Below, one piece after another: positions 37,371 through 48,051 of a stretch of 59,194 bases of DNA (position 1 is its first letter; every line of letters starts with the position of its first letter). The translations under genes were made by a program, and so were the position numbers. The stretch is from Sulfuritalea sp. (lineage in GTDB: Bacteria; Pseudomonadota; Gammaproteobacteria; Burkholderiales; Rhodocyclaceae). The notes beneath the pieces are model-generated. The model did not search any database, had not been told where the DNA came from, and saw only the letters and a program-made list of their open reading frames with translations. The DNA lies in contig JALNYT010000012.1 of assembly GCA_023229685.1 (NCBI GenBank), positions 1 to 59,194 of the forward strand, given 5' to 3'.

Positions 37371-38114
37371 TCAGCGCGAAACGATGCTGCCGCCGACCAG
37401 CTTGACCTTGTCGCCGATGCGCCAGGACGGCATGGTGTCCGCCGGGATCATGCGCGTGGTGCCATCTTCCATGCGCACCGTGACCTGGAAGCCGACCGTG
37501 CTGCGCTGGGATTTCTCGATGGAGTTGCCGAGCAGTCCGCCGCCCACCGCACCGGCGATGCTGGCCAGCGTGCGCGTGTTGCCGCGACCGACGTTGCTGC
37601 CCAGTGCCGCGCCGGCGATACCGCCGATGACGGCACCGGCGCCGCTTGCCTGGGCTTCATTGGTGACCTCACGCACATTGGCGATAACACCGCAGTCGAT
37701 GCAGGGCGGCGGTGCGGGCGGCACGTACGGCGCAGCCTGAGGCGGCACGTAGTCGGGAGGTACGCTGCTGGCATAGGAAGGCGGCAGTGCCGCCGGACTC
37801 GCAGAAACTTCCTGTTCGACTGTCCTTCTTGCCGCCTTATGACGGACCGCCGGCAGCGTCTTGCCGACGGCAACCGCCGGTGCCTGCGGCGTGGCGGCAG
37901 GCGCCGCCGCTGCAACGACGGGGGCGGCGACCGGTTCGGGCGCGGGCGCCACCGCGACGATGGCGGGTCGCTCCGGGGCCGGGGCGGTCTTGGCCGGCAG
38001 CAGTCCGGTCAGCGCGGCGATACCGGTAAGGGACAGCAGGGTCACCGCAATGCCGGCGACCCACAACAGGGGATGCAGCGAAGAAGTCGAAGTGGCGTTG
38101 GAAGCAGTTTGCAT
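37371..38114 (-). CDS. Glycine-zipper 2TM protein with N-terminal anchor
   Basis: 247 residues. One membrane helix (about 16-40) is followed by a long Ala/Pro-rich periplasmic linker. A glycine-zipper hairpin (GAGAVIGGIAGAALGS and SIAGAVGGGLLGNSIE) comes next, then a small beta domain (FQVTVRMEDGTTRMI, WRIGDKVKLVGG). This is the 17-kDa surface-antigen-like 2TM architecture, thought to insert into or lie along the outer membrane or peptidoglycan. Function is unknown. It is one of a run of small envelope genes on this strand. Confidence 0.75.
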   Translation of the reverse strand: MQTASNATSTSSLHPLLWVAGIAVTLLSLTGIAALTGLLPAKTAPAPERPAIVAVAPAPEPVAAPVVAAAAPAATPQAPAVAVGKTLPAVRHKAARRTVEQEVSASPAALPPSYASSVPPDYVPPQAAPYVPPAPPPCIDCGVIANVREVTNEAQASGAGAVIGGIAGAALGSNVGRGNTRTLASIAGAVGGGLLGNSIEKSQRSTVGFQVTVRMEDGTTRMIPADTMPSWRIGDKVKLVGGSIVSR

Positions 38115-38138
38115 GTTCAGAAGGTCCTGGGTAATGGG

Positions 38139-38561
38139 TCAGCGCGGCGGCTCGGTGGCCGGCACCGGTTGCCAGTTGACGAGGCACTGGGCGACATAAG
38201 GGTAGTAGCCCACCGGATTGGCGCAGTAGTACCAATACTGCGTCGGGGCTGGAGCCGGCGGCACGACCACCACGGGCGGCAGGTAGGGATCGGGATAAGG
38301 CGCTATCCGCGCCGGGTAGAAATACCAGGAGGCACCGACGATCCACCACCATCCCAGACGCCCGTCATGGCGGCCGTGATGCCAGCGTCCGCTGCGCCAC
38401 ACGCCCATGTCGTGCTCGTGGAAGCGGCCTATTTCGCCGTGCCACGCCGGGCGACCGCGCGCTTCGTGGCCGCGCTGGTGTCCCCGCTCCGCAGCGAGGC
38501 CTGTACCGACCAGACAGGGCAACAGCAGTAGAACTGCAGCGGCATGCTTGAGCGTGTTCAT
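38139..38561 (-). CDS. Secreted Trp/Tyr-rich protein (YWYYC type)
   Basis: 140 residues, with GGGAG before the ATG and a clear signal peptide ending GLAAERG. The mature part is His/Arg/Trp rich, with a Pro/Val linker and a C-terminal module QYWYYC...GYYPYVAQC...WQPVP. The same module ends the protein at 39139-39534, so the two are paralogues around one shared domain with two Cys likely forming a disulfide. Function unknown; exported location likely. Confidence 0.7.
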   Translation of the reverse strand: MNTLKHAAAVLLLLPCLVGTGLAAERGHQRGHEARGRPAWHGEIGRFHEHDMGVWRSGRWHHGRHDGRLGWWWIVGASWYFYPARIAPYPDPYLPPVVVVPPAPAPTQYWYYCANPVGYYPYVAQCLVNWQPVPATEPPR

Positions 38562-38574
38562 GTTGATCTCCCGC

Positions 38575-39117
38575 TCAGCGGGAAGAGCCGGGCGGCGCAT
38601 AGCCCGGGGGAGGCGGCGGTACATTTCCTGCCGGCGGCGGTGGCGGGTAGGAAGCGCCCGCCGGCGCCTGAGTCCGGCTGCGCGCCATGCCTGCCGGCAC
38701 CGGCACCTGGTGTCCCTTTGAGTACATGCACTGGACATAGGCGTTGTCGTAGTTGCGCTGGGTTGCATGGGCGGAACCCTGGGCGGCGCCGGCGCCGGCC
38801 ATGCTGCCGACCACCAGCCCGGTGGCGGCGCCGGCACCGGCTGAATCGCGTCCGCCGATCGCCGCACCGGCGACGGCTCCGATCACGGTACCGATGGCGG
38901 CACTGCGCACGCCGGCATCGACCCCGGCCTGATCCGCGCTACCGCCTGTCTGGTACTGGGCATACTGGCGGCATTCGGCGTCGTCGCCGCGGAACTGCTC
39001 GAAGTTCTTGCCCGTCCCGGGCAGGGCCATCACGCTGGGACCGGTCGGCACCGAAGCACATCCGGCGAGCAGCAGCACGGTGGACACGACAGCGAGAGAA
39101 GCAGTTGATGATTTCAT
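38575..39117 (-). CDS. Glycine-zipper lipoprotein
   Basis: 180 residues with a lipoprotein signal (LLLAGCASVP). A conserved acidic/Cys segment (FEQFRGDDAECRQYA) precedes a glycine-zipper (AAIGTVIGAVAGAAIGG, AATGLVVGSMAGAGA) and a second Cys segment (YVQCMYSKGHQVP), before a Pro-rich tail. This matches YMGG/glycine-zipper outer membrane lipoproteins. It lies between the two YWYYC paralogues. Confidence 0.75.
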   Translation of the reverse strand: MKSSTASLAVVSTVLLLAGCASVPTGPSVMALPGTGKNFEQFRGDDAECRQYAQYQTGGSADQAGVDAGVRSAAIGTVIGAVAGAAIGGRDSAGAGAATGLVVGSMAGAGAAQGSAHATQRNYDNAYVQCMYSKGHQVPVPAGMARSRTQAPAGASYPPPPPAGNVPPPPPGYAPPGSSR

Positions 39118-39138
39118 GATGACGACTCCTGGTTCGAC

Positions 39139-39534
39139 TCAGGGCTGGCCCTGCGGCTGCGGCAACACCCTCTGCCATCCACTGGGACATTCCTTGACGT
39201 ACGGGTAATAGCCCTTCGCTGCGACGCAGTAGTACCAGTAATTGGCCGGCGCGGCGGCAACGGGCGCGGGCGGAGCCTCTGCGGGGGCCGGCTGCTGTTC
39301 AATATAAACCTGCGGGACCTGACGCTCAACCACCACCTGCGGATAGTAGGGCGGGTAGTAGTAGCTGGGGGGCGGGTAGTACCACGGGCCACCCCAGTAG
39401 GGACCGATCATCACGCCGAAACGCACATTGCCGTGGCCATGACCATGGCCATGGCCATAACGGTCTGCCCATGCGTTGCCGGCACCGCCCGCTCCCAGCA
39501 ACAGGAGCGCAATTATCCATTTCACATTTTTCAT
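39139..39534 (-). CDS. Secreted Tyr/Pro-rich protein (YWYYC type)
   Basis: 131 residues: signal peptide ending NAWADRY, a His-Gly repeat (GHGHGHGHG) that could bind metal, a Tyr/Pro-rich stretch and the C-terminal module NYWYYC...GYYPYVKEC...WQRVLP shared with the paralogue at 38139-38561. Cluster-start gene on the minus strand. Function unknown. Confidence 0.7.
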   Translation of the reverse strand: MKNVKWIIALLLLGAGGAGNAWADRYGHGHGHGHGNVRFGVMIGPYWGGPWYYPPPSYYYPPYYPQVVVERQVPQVYIEQQPAPAEAPPAPVAAAPANYWYYCVAAKGYYPYVKECPSGWQRVLPQPQGQP

Positions 39535-39699
39535 GGCGCCTATCCTTTCCTTCGAACGTAGCCCATTTGACTCCGCACGTGTAACGGAACTACCCCAAAC
39601 GTGATGCGATTTGTAAGAAATCGTTACGCTATTCCTGATGTAGCCGCCGGAGTCCGCAGCGTCAACCCGGGCTTCCTGAGGTGCTCAAGCAATCCGCCG

Positions 39700-39882
39700 T
39701 TACCAGCCATCCTTCTTGACGCGATCCTCGCGGGTCGCACCGGCTTCCCTCAGGCCAGCGTGACCGAAGGCGCGAAAGAGGTGATCGAGGAAAAGCTGCG
39801 CCTCGCCTTTTTCGTCGCCGCGGATGTGTTCGCCACGCCAGGCGACGAAGCCGGCGAGCGTGACGGAAAGGTCAAGGGACAA
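39700..39882 (-). pseudogene. Remnant of a DNA methyltransferase / restriction gene, N-terminus only
   Basis: A 60-codon frame whose sequence (FVAWRGEHIRGDEKGEAQLF, LDHLFRAFGHAGLREAGAT) looks like the start of large class I DNA methyltransferases of type IIG restriction systems. It stops abruptly at residue 60, while those proteins run to about 1000 residues. No continuation is visible downstream. It sits immediately downstream of the toxin-antitoxin pair, consistent with a decayed defence region. Confidence 0.5.
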
Positions 39883-39897
39883 GGGGGTCGGTCCCTT

Positions 39898-40311
39898 CTA
39901 TGCGTAAAGTGATCCGAGGCGTTTCGCTGCTTTCGCCAGGGCCTTGTCCTGCGTTGCAAGCGGACACTTCAACCGCATCGCCAATTCGAGATAGGCGGCA
40001 TCGTACGTGGTGATGCCATGGGACTCGGCCAGCTCGGCTATTTCAACCAGCGGAACCACCCTGCCGTCGGTCACCAGCGGCAGGCGCGAGGCACGCGCCA
40101 ACAGGCCCCTGGCATCCTTGGCGGCGACGCGCTTGCGTCGTTGTGCGGTGAGCAGAACATTGGCGAATTCGAGATGCCACAAGGAAGGGACGTGCAAGGA
40201 ATAACTTGGCAAGGCATCGAGCAGGCTCTCGCTCCACGCGCTCGCCTCATCGTCCAGAAACCAGGGAATCGCCGCCGAGCAGTCAATGACCAAGGGCGGG
40301 CGTGAACTCAC
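39898..40311 (-). CDS. vapC: PIN-domain toxin, VapC family
   Basis: A 137-residue predicted ribonuclease toxin. PIN acidic residues appear in VIDCSAAIPWFLDDE, the Glu in LWHLEFANVL and the Asp pair in TTYDAAYLELAM and LATQDKAL. It overlaps the antitoxin gene by 4 bases, typical of toxin-antitoxin operons. Target RNA unknown. Confidence 0.88.
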   Translation of the reverse strand: MSSRPPLVIDCSAAIPWFLDDEASAWSESLLDALPSYSLHVPSLWHLEFANVLLTAQRRKRVAAKDARGLLARASRLPLVTDGRVVPLVEIAELAESHGITTYDAAYLELAMRLKCPLATQDKALAKAAKRLGSLYA

Positions 40312-40565
40312 CGGCGCCCCGCCGCGATCAACTCGGCCAAGGTGCTGCCGCTGCCCGACTTGGCACCGCGGTCGACGCCACGACGAAACGCCCGCAATTC
40401 AGCGGTCCACTGCGCAAGCGCCGAGACATCGGACGATGCCTCAGGCGCCACCAGACGTGCCACAGGCTTGCCGTGACGTGTCACCAGCACTTCTTCGCCC
40501 TGCGCGACACGCTCGACAAGTTGCGACAACTGGGCCTTGGCTTCAAAGATTCCGACGCTCAACAT
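40308..40565 (-). CDS. Antitoxin, Phd/YefM family
   Basis: 85 residues: N-terminal DNA-binding Phd fold (FEAKAQLSQLVERVAQGE, VLVTRHGKPVARLV) and a C-terminal helix that should wrap the PIN toxin. It is upstream of and overlaps the toxin gene; such proteins usually repress their own operon. Confidence 0.88.
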   Translation of the reverse strand: MLSVGIFEAKAQLSQLVERVAQGEEVLVTRHGKPVARLVAPEASSDVSALAQWTAELRAFRRGVDRGAKSGSGSTLAELIAAGRR

Positions 40566-40619
40566 GGGGGACTCCTAGTTTCGACCCGCCCAGTATAACC
40601 AGATTTTAGCTGAAACTGG

Positions 40620-43220
<2,601 letters not shown>

Positions 43221-43301
43221 GGGATAGGCCCCGGAAATTTGTCATTGCGCTGAAAATGGGGATTGCCGGGCGGATTTCAATGCCCTGCCAGCAGGACGCT
43301 C

Positions 43302-44285
43302 TCAACGCCGTCCGCTCTGGCTTTGGAAATACACCCCTTTTCGGGCGCGCATGACTTCCCCCAAAGGGCGATGGGCCATCAGCGCCCGCCACGGATCGAA
43401 GGCGGCAGACTCGATGGTCGCGGCCAGCGTCTGGCCGTCAGCCGTCTGCGCATCCTGCGCCGGCAGGGTCAGCACGCCCACGGTGACGTACGGCGCGACG
43501 TCTTCAGACCAGTCCACCGATGCGTCCTCGATCGGCGTGCGCGCTTCATCGACGAAGAATTGCAGTTGCAGTTCGAAGCGCAGCGGGCCGTGCTCGAGGC
43601 GGGTGCGAAAATCCCCTGCCCAATCCGTCGCTGCTCCCGGCTTCACGTCGTCACTGGCGGCGAGCAAACGCACCCGTGCCGCATAGGGGCCGCAGGCGAT
43701 CGGCGCCGCCGAGTAGAAGGACTCGGTCGCAAAGCCCGTAAACGGCTTGTTGAAGGTCTTGGCGAAGCGCTTCGTCATGCCCAGCGCGCCGAGGAAGCCG
43801 TAGCGCGAAACCAGGTATCCGAGCAGCGCGCCCGGTCCCTTGCTCAGGCTTTTCACCAGGCCGACGAATTCGTCCGCCCCGGCAAAGGCAAAAGCCGGAT
43901 GATTGATCAGGAGAAAATCCTGGCTCTCGGCCGGGCCCGAGCCAAGCGCGCCGGGGCCGCTGACGCCGCGAACCTTGATCGCGAATCCGCGCACATCGGG
44001 CTTCCTGTCGGCCTGGCGATCGGTGCCGCCATTCGACAGCCGAACCCATGCCTGGTAGGTCCCGGGCGCGGCAAACAGTCCATGCCGTGCATACGCGGGC
44101 AGATCGGACAAGACCTCGAAGCTGCCGTGCAAACCGAGCTGCTGCTTGCGATGCAAGGCACGGCCCTTGCCGAATTTCGCCGACTTGAGCGCCTGAATCT
44201 GCTCGAAGTCGCGCGCATAGCCGGCATGACGCTCGGCTTCATCGGCCGCAATCCGCTCTTTCCATTCGGTACTGGGGGTAGCCAT
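43302..44285 (-). CDS. Catalase-superfamily protein (small, atypical)
   Basis: 327 residues. The N-terminal heme-pocket part is catalase-like (ALHRKQQLGLHGSFEVL, WVRLSNGG, DVRGFAIKVRG, FLLINHPAF). The C-terminal part (DPWRALMAHRPLGEVMRAR) resembles catalase-related peroxidases and allene-oxide-synthase-like proteins. The canonical proximal heme segment RxFxYxDT of true catalases is not visible. It is therefore probably a heme peroxidase or isomerase of uncertain substrate rather than a classical catalase. Confidence 0.75.
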   Translation of the reverse strand: MATPSTEWKERIAADEAERHAGYARDFEQIQALKSAKFGKGRALHRKQQLGLHGSFEVLSDLPAYARHGLFAAPGTYQAWVRLSNGGTDRQADRKPDVRGFAIKVRGVSGPGALGSGPAESQDFLLINHPAFAFAGADEFVGLVKSLSKGPGALLGYLVSRYGFLGALGMTKRFAKTFNKPFTGFATESFYSAAPIACGPYAARVRLLAASDDVKPGAATDWAGDFRTRLEHGPLRFELQLQFFVDEARTPIEDASVDWSEDVAPYVTVGVLTLPAQDAQTADGQTLAATIESAAFDPWRALMAHRPLGEVMRARKGVYFQSQSGRR

Positions 44286-44306
44286 CGCGTCTCTCCTGAA
44301 AATTGC

Positions 44307-44669
44307 CTAAGCCAGCAGCAATGCCAACAGCCCCAGCAGTGCCGGACCGGACTGCAAATACATGATTCGCATCTTCACCGTGAGGCCACCGTAAATTCCG
44401 GCAACAATGACGCAGGCAAGAAAAAACATCTGGATATGCACGCCGGCGACTGGATTCGGATAGATCAGCCCCCAGAGCAATCCGACAGCGAGAAAGCCGT
44501 TGTAGAGCCCCTGATTGGCCGCCAGCACCTTCGACGCCTCGGCGCGCTCAGCCGTGTTGCCGAAGATCTTGAGTCCCTTCGGACTGGTCCAGAGAAACAT
44601 CTCGAGGTAAAGAAAATACCAGTGCTCCAGCGCCACCAGCAGCACCAGGGCGATACCGAGAATCTTCAT
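44307..44669 (-). CDS. DUF1304 family small membrane protein
   Basis: 120 residues with four hydrophobic segments. The family signature ALEHWYFLYLEMFLWTSP and NQGLYNGFLAVGLLWG is clear. Function unknown. It lies 21 bases upstream of the catalase-like gene on the same strand, so the two may be coexpressed, and is divergent from the phasin gene. Confidence 0.85.
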   Translation of the reverse strand: MKILGIALVLLVALEHWYFLYLEMFLWTSPKGLKIFGNTAERAEASKVLAANQGLYNGFLAVGLLWGLIYPNPVAGVHIQMFFLACVIVAGIYGGLTVKMRIMYLQSGPALLGLLALLLA

Positions 44670-44752
44670 GATTCATCCTTTGAGGTATTAGCAATCCGCA
44701 TTCAGTATCGTTCACCCGGCGATCAGGAGCAAGCCTGAAACCCGTATGGCTA

Positions 44753-44793
44753 TTGATTTGGATCAGATTTCCGTAAGCCATTGGTGGTACATT
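44753..44793 (+). promoter_or_regulatory. Putative FNR/Anr-type site and promoter of the phasin gene
   Basis: TTGAT-TTGG-ATCAG (44753-44766) matches the FNR consensus TTGATnnnnATCAA in 9 of 10 positions. A -10-like TACATT lies at 44788-44793, placing the site centre about 41 bases before the expected start, the class II activation position. Inference only. Confidence 0.45.
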
Positions 44794-44825
44794 GGTTTGG
44801 CTACGTAAATCACAGGAGAAACATC

Positions 44826-45347
44826 ATGGCCGGCAAGATGGAACAATTCAGCGAGTTGCCCCGCAAGAATATGGAAGCCGCAATGCGCATGGCGCAGCTT
44901 TCGATCGAGAATTCCCAGCGCATCATGGCGCTGCAAACCGAGTTGGCGAAAGAAATGTTTCAAAGCGGCGTGGAAAACGCCAAGGCGCAAACCGGCGCCC
45001 GCGATCCGCAGAAGATGATGCAGCTACGCGCAGAGTACGCGCAGCAGACCACTCAGCGCATGGTCGCCGCGGCGCAACAGATTGCCGAAATCAGCAACGC
45101 CGCCCGCGCCGAGTTTGCCCGGCTGGTCACGGAGCAGTTGGCTTCGGGCAGTCAGGACATGACCGAATCCATGCAGAGCTTCATGAAGACCTTGCCGGGT
45201 CAAACGCCGAACATGATGGAATCGTTCCAGCAGGCGATCGCGACCGCCAATGCGGCGTTCGAGCAAATCACCAAAGCGTCGACGGCCGCCATGGGCAACG
45301 TCGGCGAAACGGTCAAGAAAGCCGCTGCCGGCAGCAAGCGCAAGTAA
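44826..45347 (+). CDS. Phasin family protein (PHB granule protein)
   Basis: 173 residues, helical and Met/Gln/Ala rich: MEQFSELPRKNMEAAMRMAQ, QLSIENSQRIMALQ, then heptad-like helices and a Lys-rich tail (KKAAAGSKRK). Matches the TIGR01841-type phasins that coat polyhydroxyalkanoate granules. AGGAGA precedes the ATG. A strong terminator follows. No PHA synthase gene is in the window. Confidence 0.9.
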   Translation: MAGKMEQFSELPRKNMEAAMRMAQLSIENSQRIMALQTELAKEMFQSGVENAKAQTGARDPQKMMQLRAEYAQQTTQRMVAAAQQIAEISNAARAEFARLVTEQLASGSQDMTESMQSFMKTLPGQTPNMMESFQQAIATANAAFEQITKASTAAMGNVGETVKKAAAGSKRK

Positions 45348-45367
45348 GCACAGAACAACGCCTTGCC

Positions 45368-45404
45368 AACGGCCGGCCCCGCGCGGGGTCGGCCGTTCTT
45401 ATTT
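45368..45404 (+). terminator. Strong terminator after the phasin gene
   Basis: AACGGCCGGCCCCGC (45368-45382) pairs with GCGGGGTCGGCCGTT (45383-45397), one mismatch, followed by CTTATTTC. It lies between convergent phasin and moaE genes and may serve both. Confidence 0.8.
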
Positions 45405-45884
45405 CTGCGGGCTTTGCCAGCGCCCGGCGGCCTGGTCGTCGCTCTCGCGGGCATCCACCCAGCGCCCGCCGTCGGGCGTTTCTTCCTTCTTCCAGAACGG
45501 CGCGCGCGTCTTCAGGTAATCCATGATGAACTCGCAGGCGGCAAAGGCGTCGCCGCGATGGGCCGACGCGACCGCGACGAAGACGATGCGATCGCCCGGC
45601 AGCAGCTTGCCGACGCGGTGAATCACGCGCGCACCGAAAAAGTCCCAGCGCCCGCGCGCCTCGGCGACGATGGCGTCGAGCGCCTTCTCCGTCATGCCGG
45701 GGTAATGTTCGAGCGTCATCGCCTGCACCGCCGCCGTCTCGCCAACGCCGACTTTCTCGGCCTGCTTGTCGGCTCGCACCAGCCCGACGAAACTCGCTAC
45801 CGCGCCGACGTCGTCACGCCCCGCCGAGAGCGCTGCAATCTCGGCGCCCGCATCGAAATCGGCTTCCTGCACGCTGACCGACAT
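45399..45884 (-). CDS. moaE: Molybdopterin synthase catalytic subunit MoaE
   Basis: 161 residues. With MoaD it inserts two sulfurs into precursor Z. Signatures: GAVASFVGLVR, LEHYPGMTEKALD, IHRVGKLLPGD, AVASAHRGDAF and the C-terminal APFWKKE. Start is one base after moaD. Carries a copy of the dispersed motif (KVGVGE, DNA 45740-45760). Confidence 0.95.
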   Translation of the reverse strand: MSVSVQEADFDAGAEIAALSAGRDDVGAVASFVGLVRADKQAEKVGVGETAAVQAMTLEHYPGMTEKALDAIVAEARGRWDFFGARVIHRVGKLLPGDRIVFVAVASAHRGDAFAACEFIMDYLKTRAPFWKKEETPDGGRWVDARESDDQAAGRWQSPQK

Positions 45885-45885
45885 C

Positions 45886-46140
45886 TCAGCCTCCGGTCAC
45901 CGGCGGAAAGAACGCGACTTCGTCGCCCGGCTTGATCGCTGCCTCCAGTCCGACCATCTGCTGATTCACCGCCGCACGCAGATTCTTGGTGGTGGCGAGC
46001 ACCGACCACGGCTCGCCGCGCGCGGCAAGATGATCGCGCAACGCGCCGACCGTGCCGATGCCGGCCGGCAGGATGACCGCTTCCGACCCCGTGCCCAGCG
46101 CCTCGCGCAAGCCGGCGAAGAAAAGTACTTTCGTTTCCAT
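45886..46140 (-). CDS. moaD: Molybdopterin synthase sulfur-carrier subunit MoaD
   Basis: An 84-residue ubiquitin-fold protein ending in the diglycine tail (FFPPVTGG) that is converted to a thiocarboxylate. ATG at 46140 is preceded by an in-frame TTG; the ATG is preferred. Followed immediately by moaE. Confidence 0.94.
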   Translation of the reverse strand: METKVLFFAGLREALGTGSEAVILPAGIGTVGALRDHLAARGEPWSVLATTKNLRAAVNQQMVGLEAAIKPGDEVAFFPPVTGG

Positions 46141-46222
46141 CAATTCACTATAGCAGTTCCGAAAACGAAGTTTCAGTGGAGGCTAACGCCGGCATTATCG
46201 GCGTTAAGCGCAGCGGCCGTAA

Positions 46223-47422
46223 CTAAAACGGCAGGAAACGCACGGTGTCGCCACGCCGGATGGCCTGCCCCGGCGGATTGTCGATCAGCCCGTCAGCCCA
46301 GACGCAGGACGTCAGCACGCCCGAACTCTGATTGGGAAACAGTTCCAGCCCGCCTGCAGCGTTGATGCGGGCGCGCAGGAACTCGCGGCGTGGGTCGCCC
46401 TTGCACTCGAAGTCGGCGCGCAGCGATTGCGCGCGCGGCGTCACCGCCGACAGTCCCTGCGCCTTGAGGATGAAGGGCCGCACCAGCATCAGGAAGGTCA
46501 CGAAACTGGAAACCGGGTTGCCCGGCAGGCCGATGAAGGCTGCCGCCGCAGCGCCAGCGCCGACTCTGCGACGAACTGCGCCAAACGCCAGCGGCTTGCC
46601 CGGCTTGATCGCGATCTTCCATAAATCGAGCGTGCCCTCCGCCTCCACCGCTGGTTTGACGTGGTCTTCCTCGCCCACCGAAACGCCGCCGCTGGTCAGG
46701 ATCAGATCATTGTCGGCCGCCGCCTCGCGCAAGGCCGCGCGCGTCGCATCGCGCTGATCGGGCACGATGCCGAAATCCGCCACCTCGCAACCGAGGCCTT
46801 CGAGCAGCGCACGCAGCGTATAGCGGTTGGAGTTGTAGATGCCGCCGGGTTTGAGCGGCTCGCCGGGCATCGCCAGCTCGTCGCCGGTCGAGAACAGGGC
46901 GACGCGCAGCCGGCGAAACACCGTGAGCTGCGCCGCGCCAACGGAGGCGGCGACGCCGACGTGCGCTGCCGACAAACGCGTTCCGGCAGCCAATACCTCG
47001 CTGCCGGCGGCAATGTCCTCGCCGCGGCGACGGATCCATTCGCCGACGCGCGGCACATGGTTCACCGTCACGACGCCGCCATCCACGGCGCACAATTCCT
47101 GCATGACTACGGCATCGGCTCCGGCCGGCAGCGGCGCACCGGTGAAAATCCGCGCCGCCGTTCCGGGCGCCAACACATGGCCGACGCTGCCGGCCGGAAT
47201 GCGCTGGGCGACGACAAGCTGCGCACCGGCGGCGGTCACGTCGGCGCAACGCACGGCGTAGCCATCCATCGAGGTGTTGTCCTGCGGCGGCACGTCGAGC
47301 GTCGAACGCAATCCCTGCGCCAGCACCCGTCCCGCCGCCGACTGGGTCGGCAGCGCTTCGACTTCGCTCACCGGCACCGCGCCGGCCAGCAGCCGCGCCA
47401 GTGCGTCTTCGAAATCAAGCAT
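46223..47422 (-). CDS. moeA: Molybdopterin molybdenumtransferase MoeA
   Basis: 399 residues; inserts molybdate into adenylated molybdopterin. Signatures: QDNTSMDGYAVR, RIFTGAPLPAGAD, FSTGDELAMPGEPL, LTSGGVSVGEEDHVK and GLPGNPVSSFVTF. ATG at 47422 overlaps the mobB stop. A dispersed-motif copy encodes RVGAGA at 46551-46570. Confidence 0.95.
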   Translation of the reverse strand: MLDFEDALARLLAGAVPVSEVEALPTQSAAGRVLAQGLRSTLDVPPQDNTSMDGYAVRCADVTAAGAQLVVAQRIPAGSVGHVLAPGTAARIFTGAPLPAGADAVVMQELCAVDGGVVTVNHVPRVGEWIRRRGEDIAAGSEVLAAGTRLSAAHVGVAASVGAAQLTVFRRLRVALFSTGDELAMPGEPLKPGGIYNSNRYTLRALLEGLGCEVADFGIVPDQRDATRAALREAAADNDLILTSGGVSVGEEDHVKPAVEAEGTLDLWKIAIKPGKPLAFGAVRRRVGAGAAAAAFIGLPGNPVSSFVTFLMLVRPFILKAQGLSAVTPRAQSLRADFECKGDPRREFLRARINAAGGLELFPNQSSGVLTSCVWADGLIDNPPGQAIRRGDTVRFLPF

Positions 47423-47930
47423 GGCGGAACCCCTGGTGACGCAGAATGAAATCGGCGATCGCATCGCGATCATTGAGGTCCAACACCGGCAGCGCGGTCA
47501 GCTTCGACACCACGCCAGGCTCGTCGGTCGCCACGGCGACGATGGTCTCGACGCCGCTGCCCGCGATCAGCGGCTTGCCGACCGAAGGCCGATGCACCTC
47601 CAGCTTGGGAATCGAAGTCTGCTTGAAGCCCTCGACCAGCACCAGGTCGCACTCGGAAAAGCGCGCGATCTGCTCCTCCAGCGAGGGTTCCGGCGCGCCG
47701 CGCAGTTCGTGCATCAGCACCCAGCGCTGCTCGGATATCAACAATACCTCGGAGCAGCCGGCCTCGCGCAGGCGATAGGAATCCTTGCCCGGCTGGTCGA
47801 TGTCGAACCGGTGGTGCGCGTGCTTGATCAGCGAGACGCTGAGCCCGGCGTCATTCAGGCGCGGAATCAGCTCCTCCAGCAGCGTGGTTTTTCCCGAGCC
47901 GGAGTAGCCGGCGAGACCGAAGACCTTCAT
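47415..47930 (-). CDS. mobB: Molybdopterin-guanine dinucleotide biosynthesis protein MobB
   Basis: A 171-residue P-loop GTPase-like protein (GYSGSGKTTLLEELIPRL, then SLIKHAHHRFDID) that assists MobA in forming the MGD cofactor. First gene of the moe/moa run; its stop overlaps moeA by 8 bases. No mobA is in the window. Confidence 0.94.
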   Translation of the reverse strand: MKVFGLAGYSGSGKTTLLEELIPRLNDAGLSVSLIKHAHHRFDIDQPGKDSYRLREAGCSEVLLISEQRWVLMHELRGAPEPSLEEQIARFSECDLVLVEGFKQTSIPKLEVHRPSVGKPLIAGSGVETIVAVATDEPGVVSKLTALPVLDLNDRDAIADFILRHQGFRHA

Positions 47931-47946
47931 TCAATAAACCTCTTTA

Positions 47947-48028
47947 GCCACAGAGGTCACAGAGGACACAGAGGGAAAGACGTTCAGCCCTTTCACTTTC
48001 TCTGTGATCTCTGTGTCCTCTGTGGCTC
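47947..48028. repeat. Imperfect inverted repeat of CACAGAG units
   Basis: AGCCACAGAGGTCACAGAGG... (from 47947) is the near-perfect inverse of ...TCTCTGTGTCCTCTGTGGCT (ending 48028). This SHRGHRGHRG-encoding sequence is a well-known interspersed element in many bacterial genomes. It forms a large stem between mobB and the upstream gene. Confidence 0.75.
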
Positions 48029-48051
48029 GATTTCCGGTTTTCGACTTCATG

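Noticed and set aside
39601..39912. Plus-strand frame of 103 codons
   Set aside because: Opposite the methyltransferase remnant, no ribosome site, composition unlike a protein.
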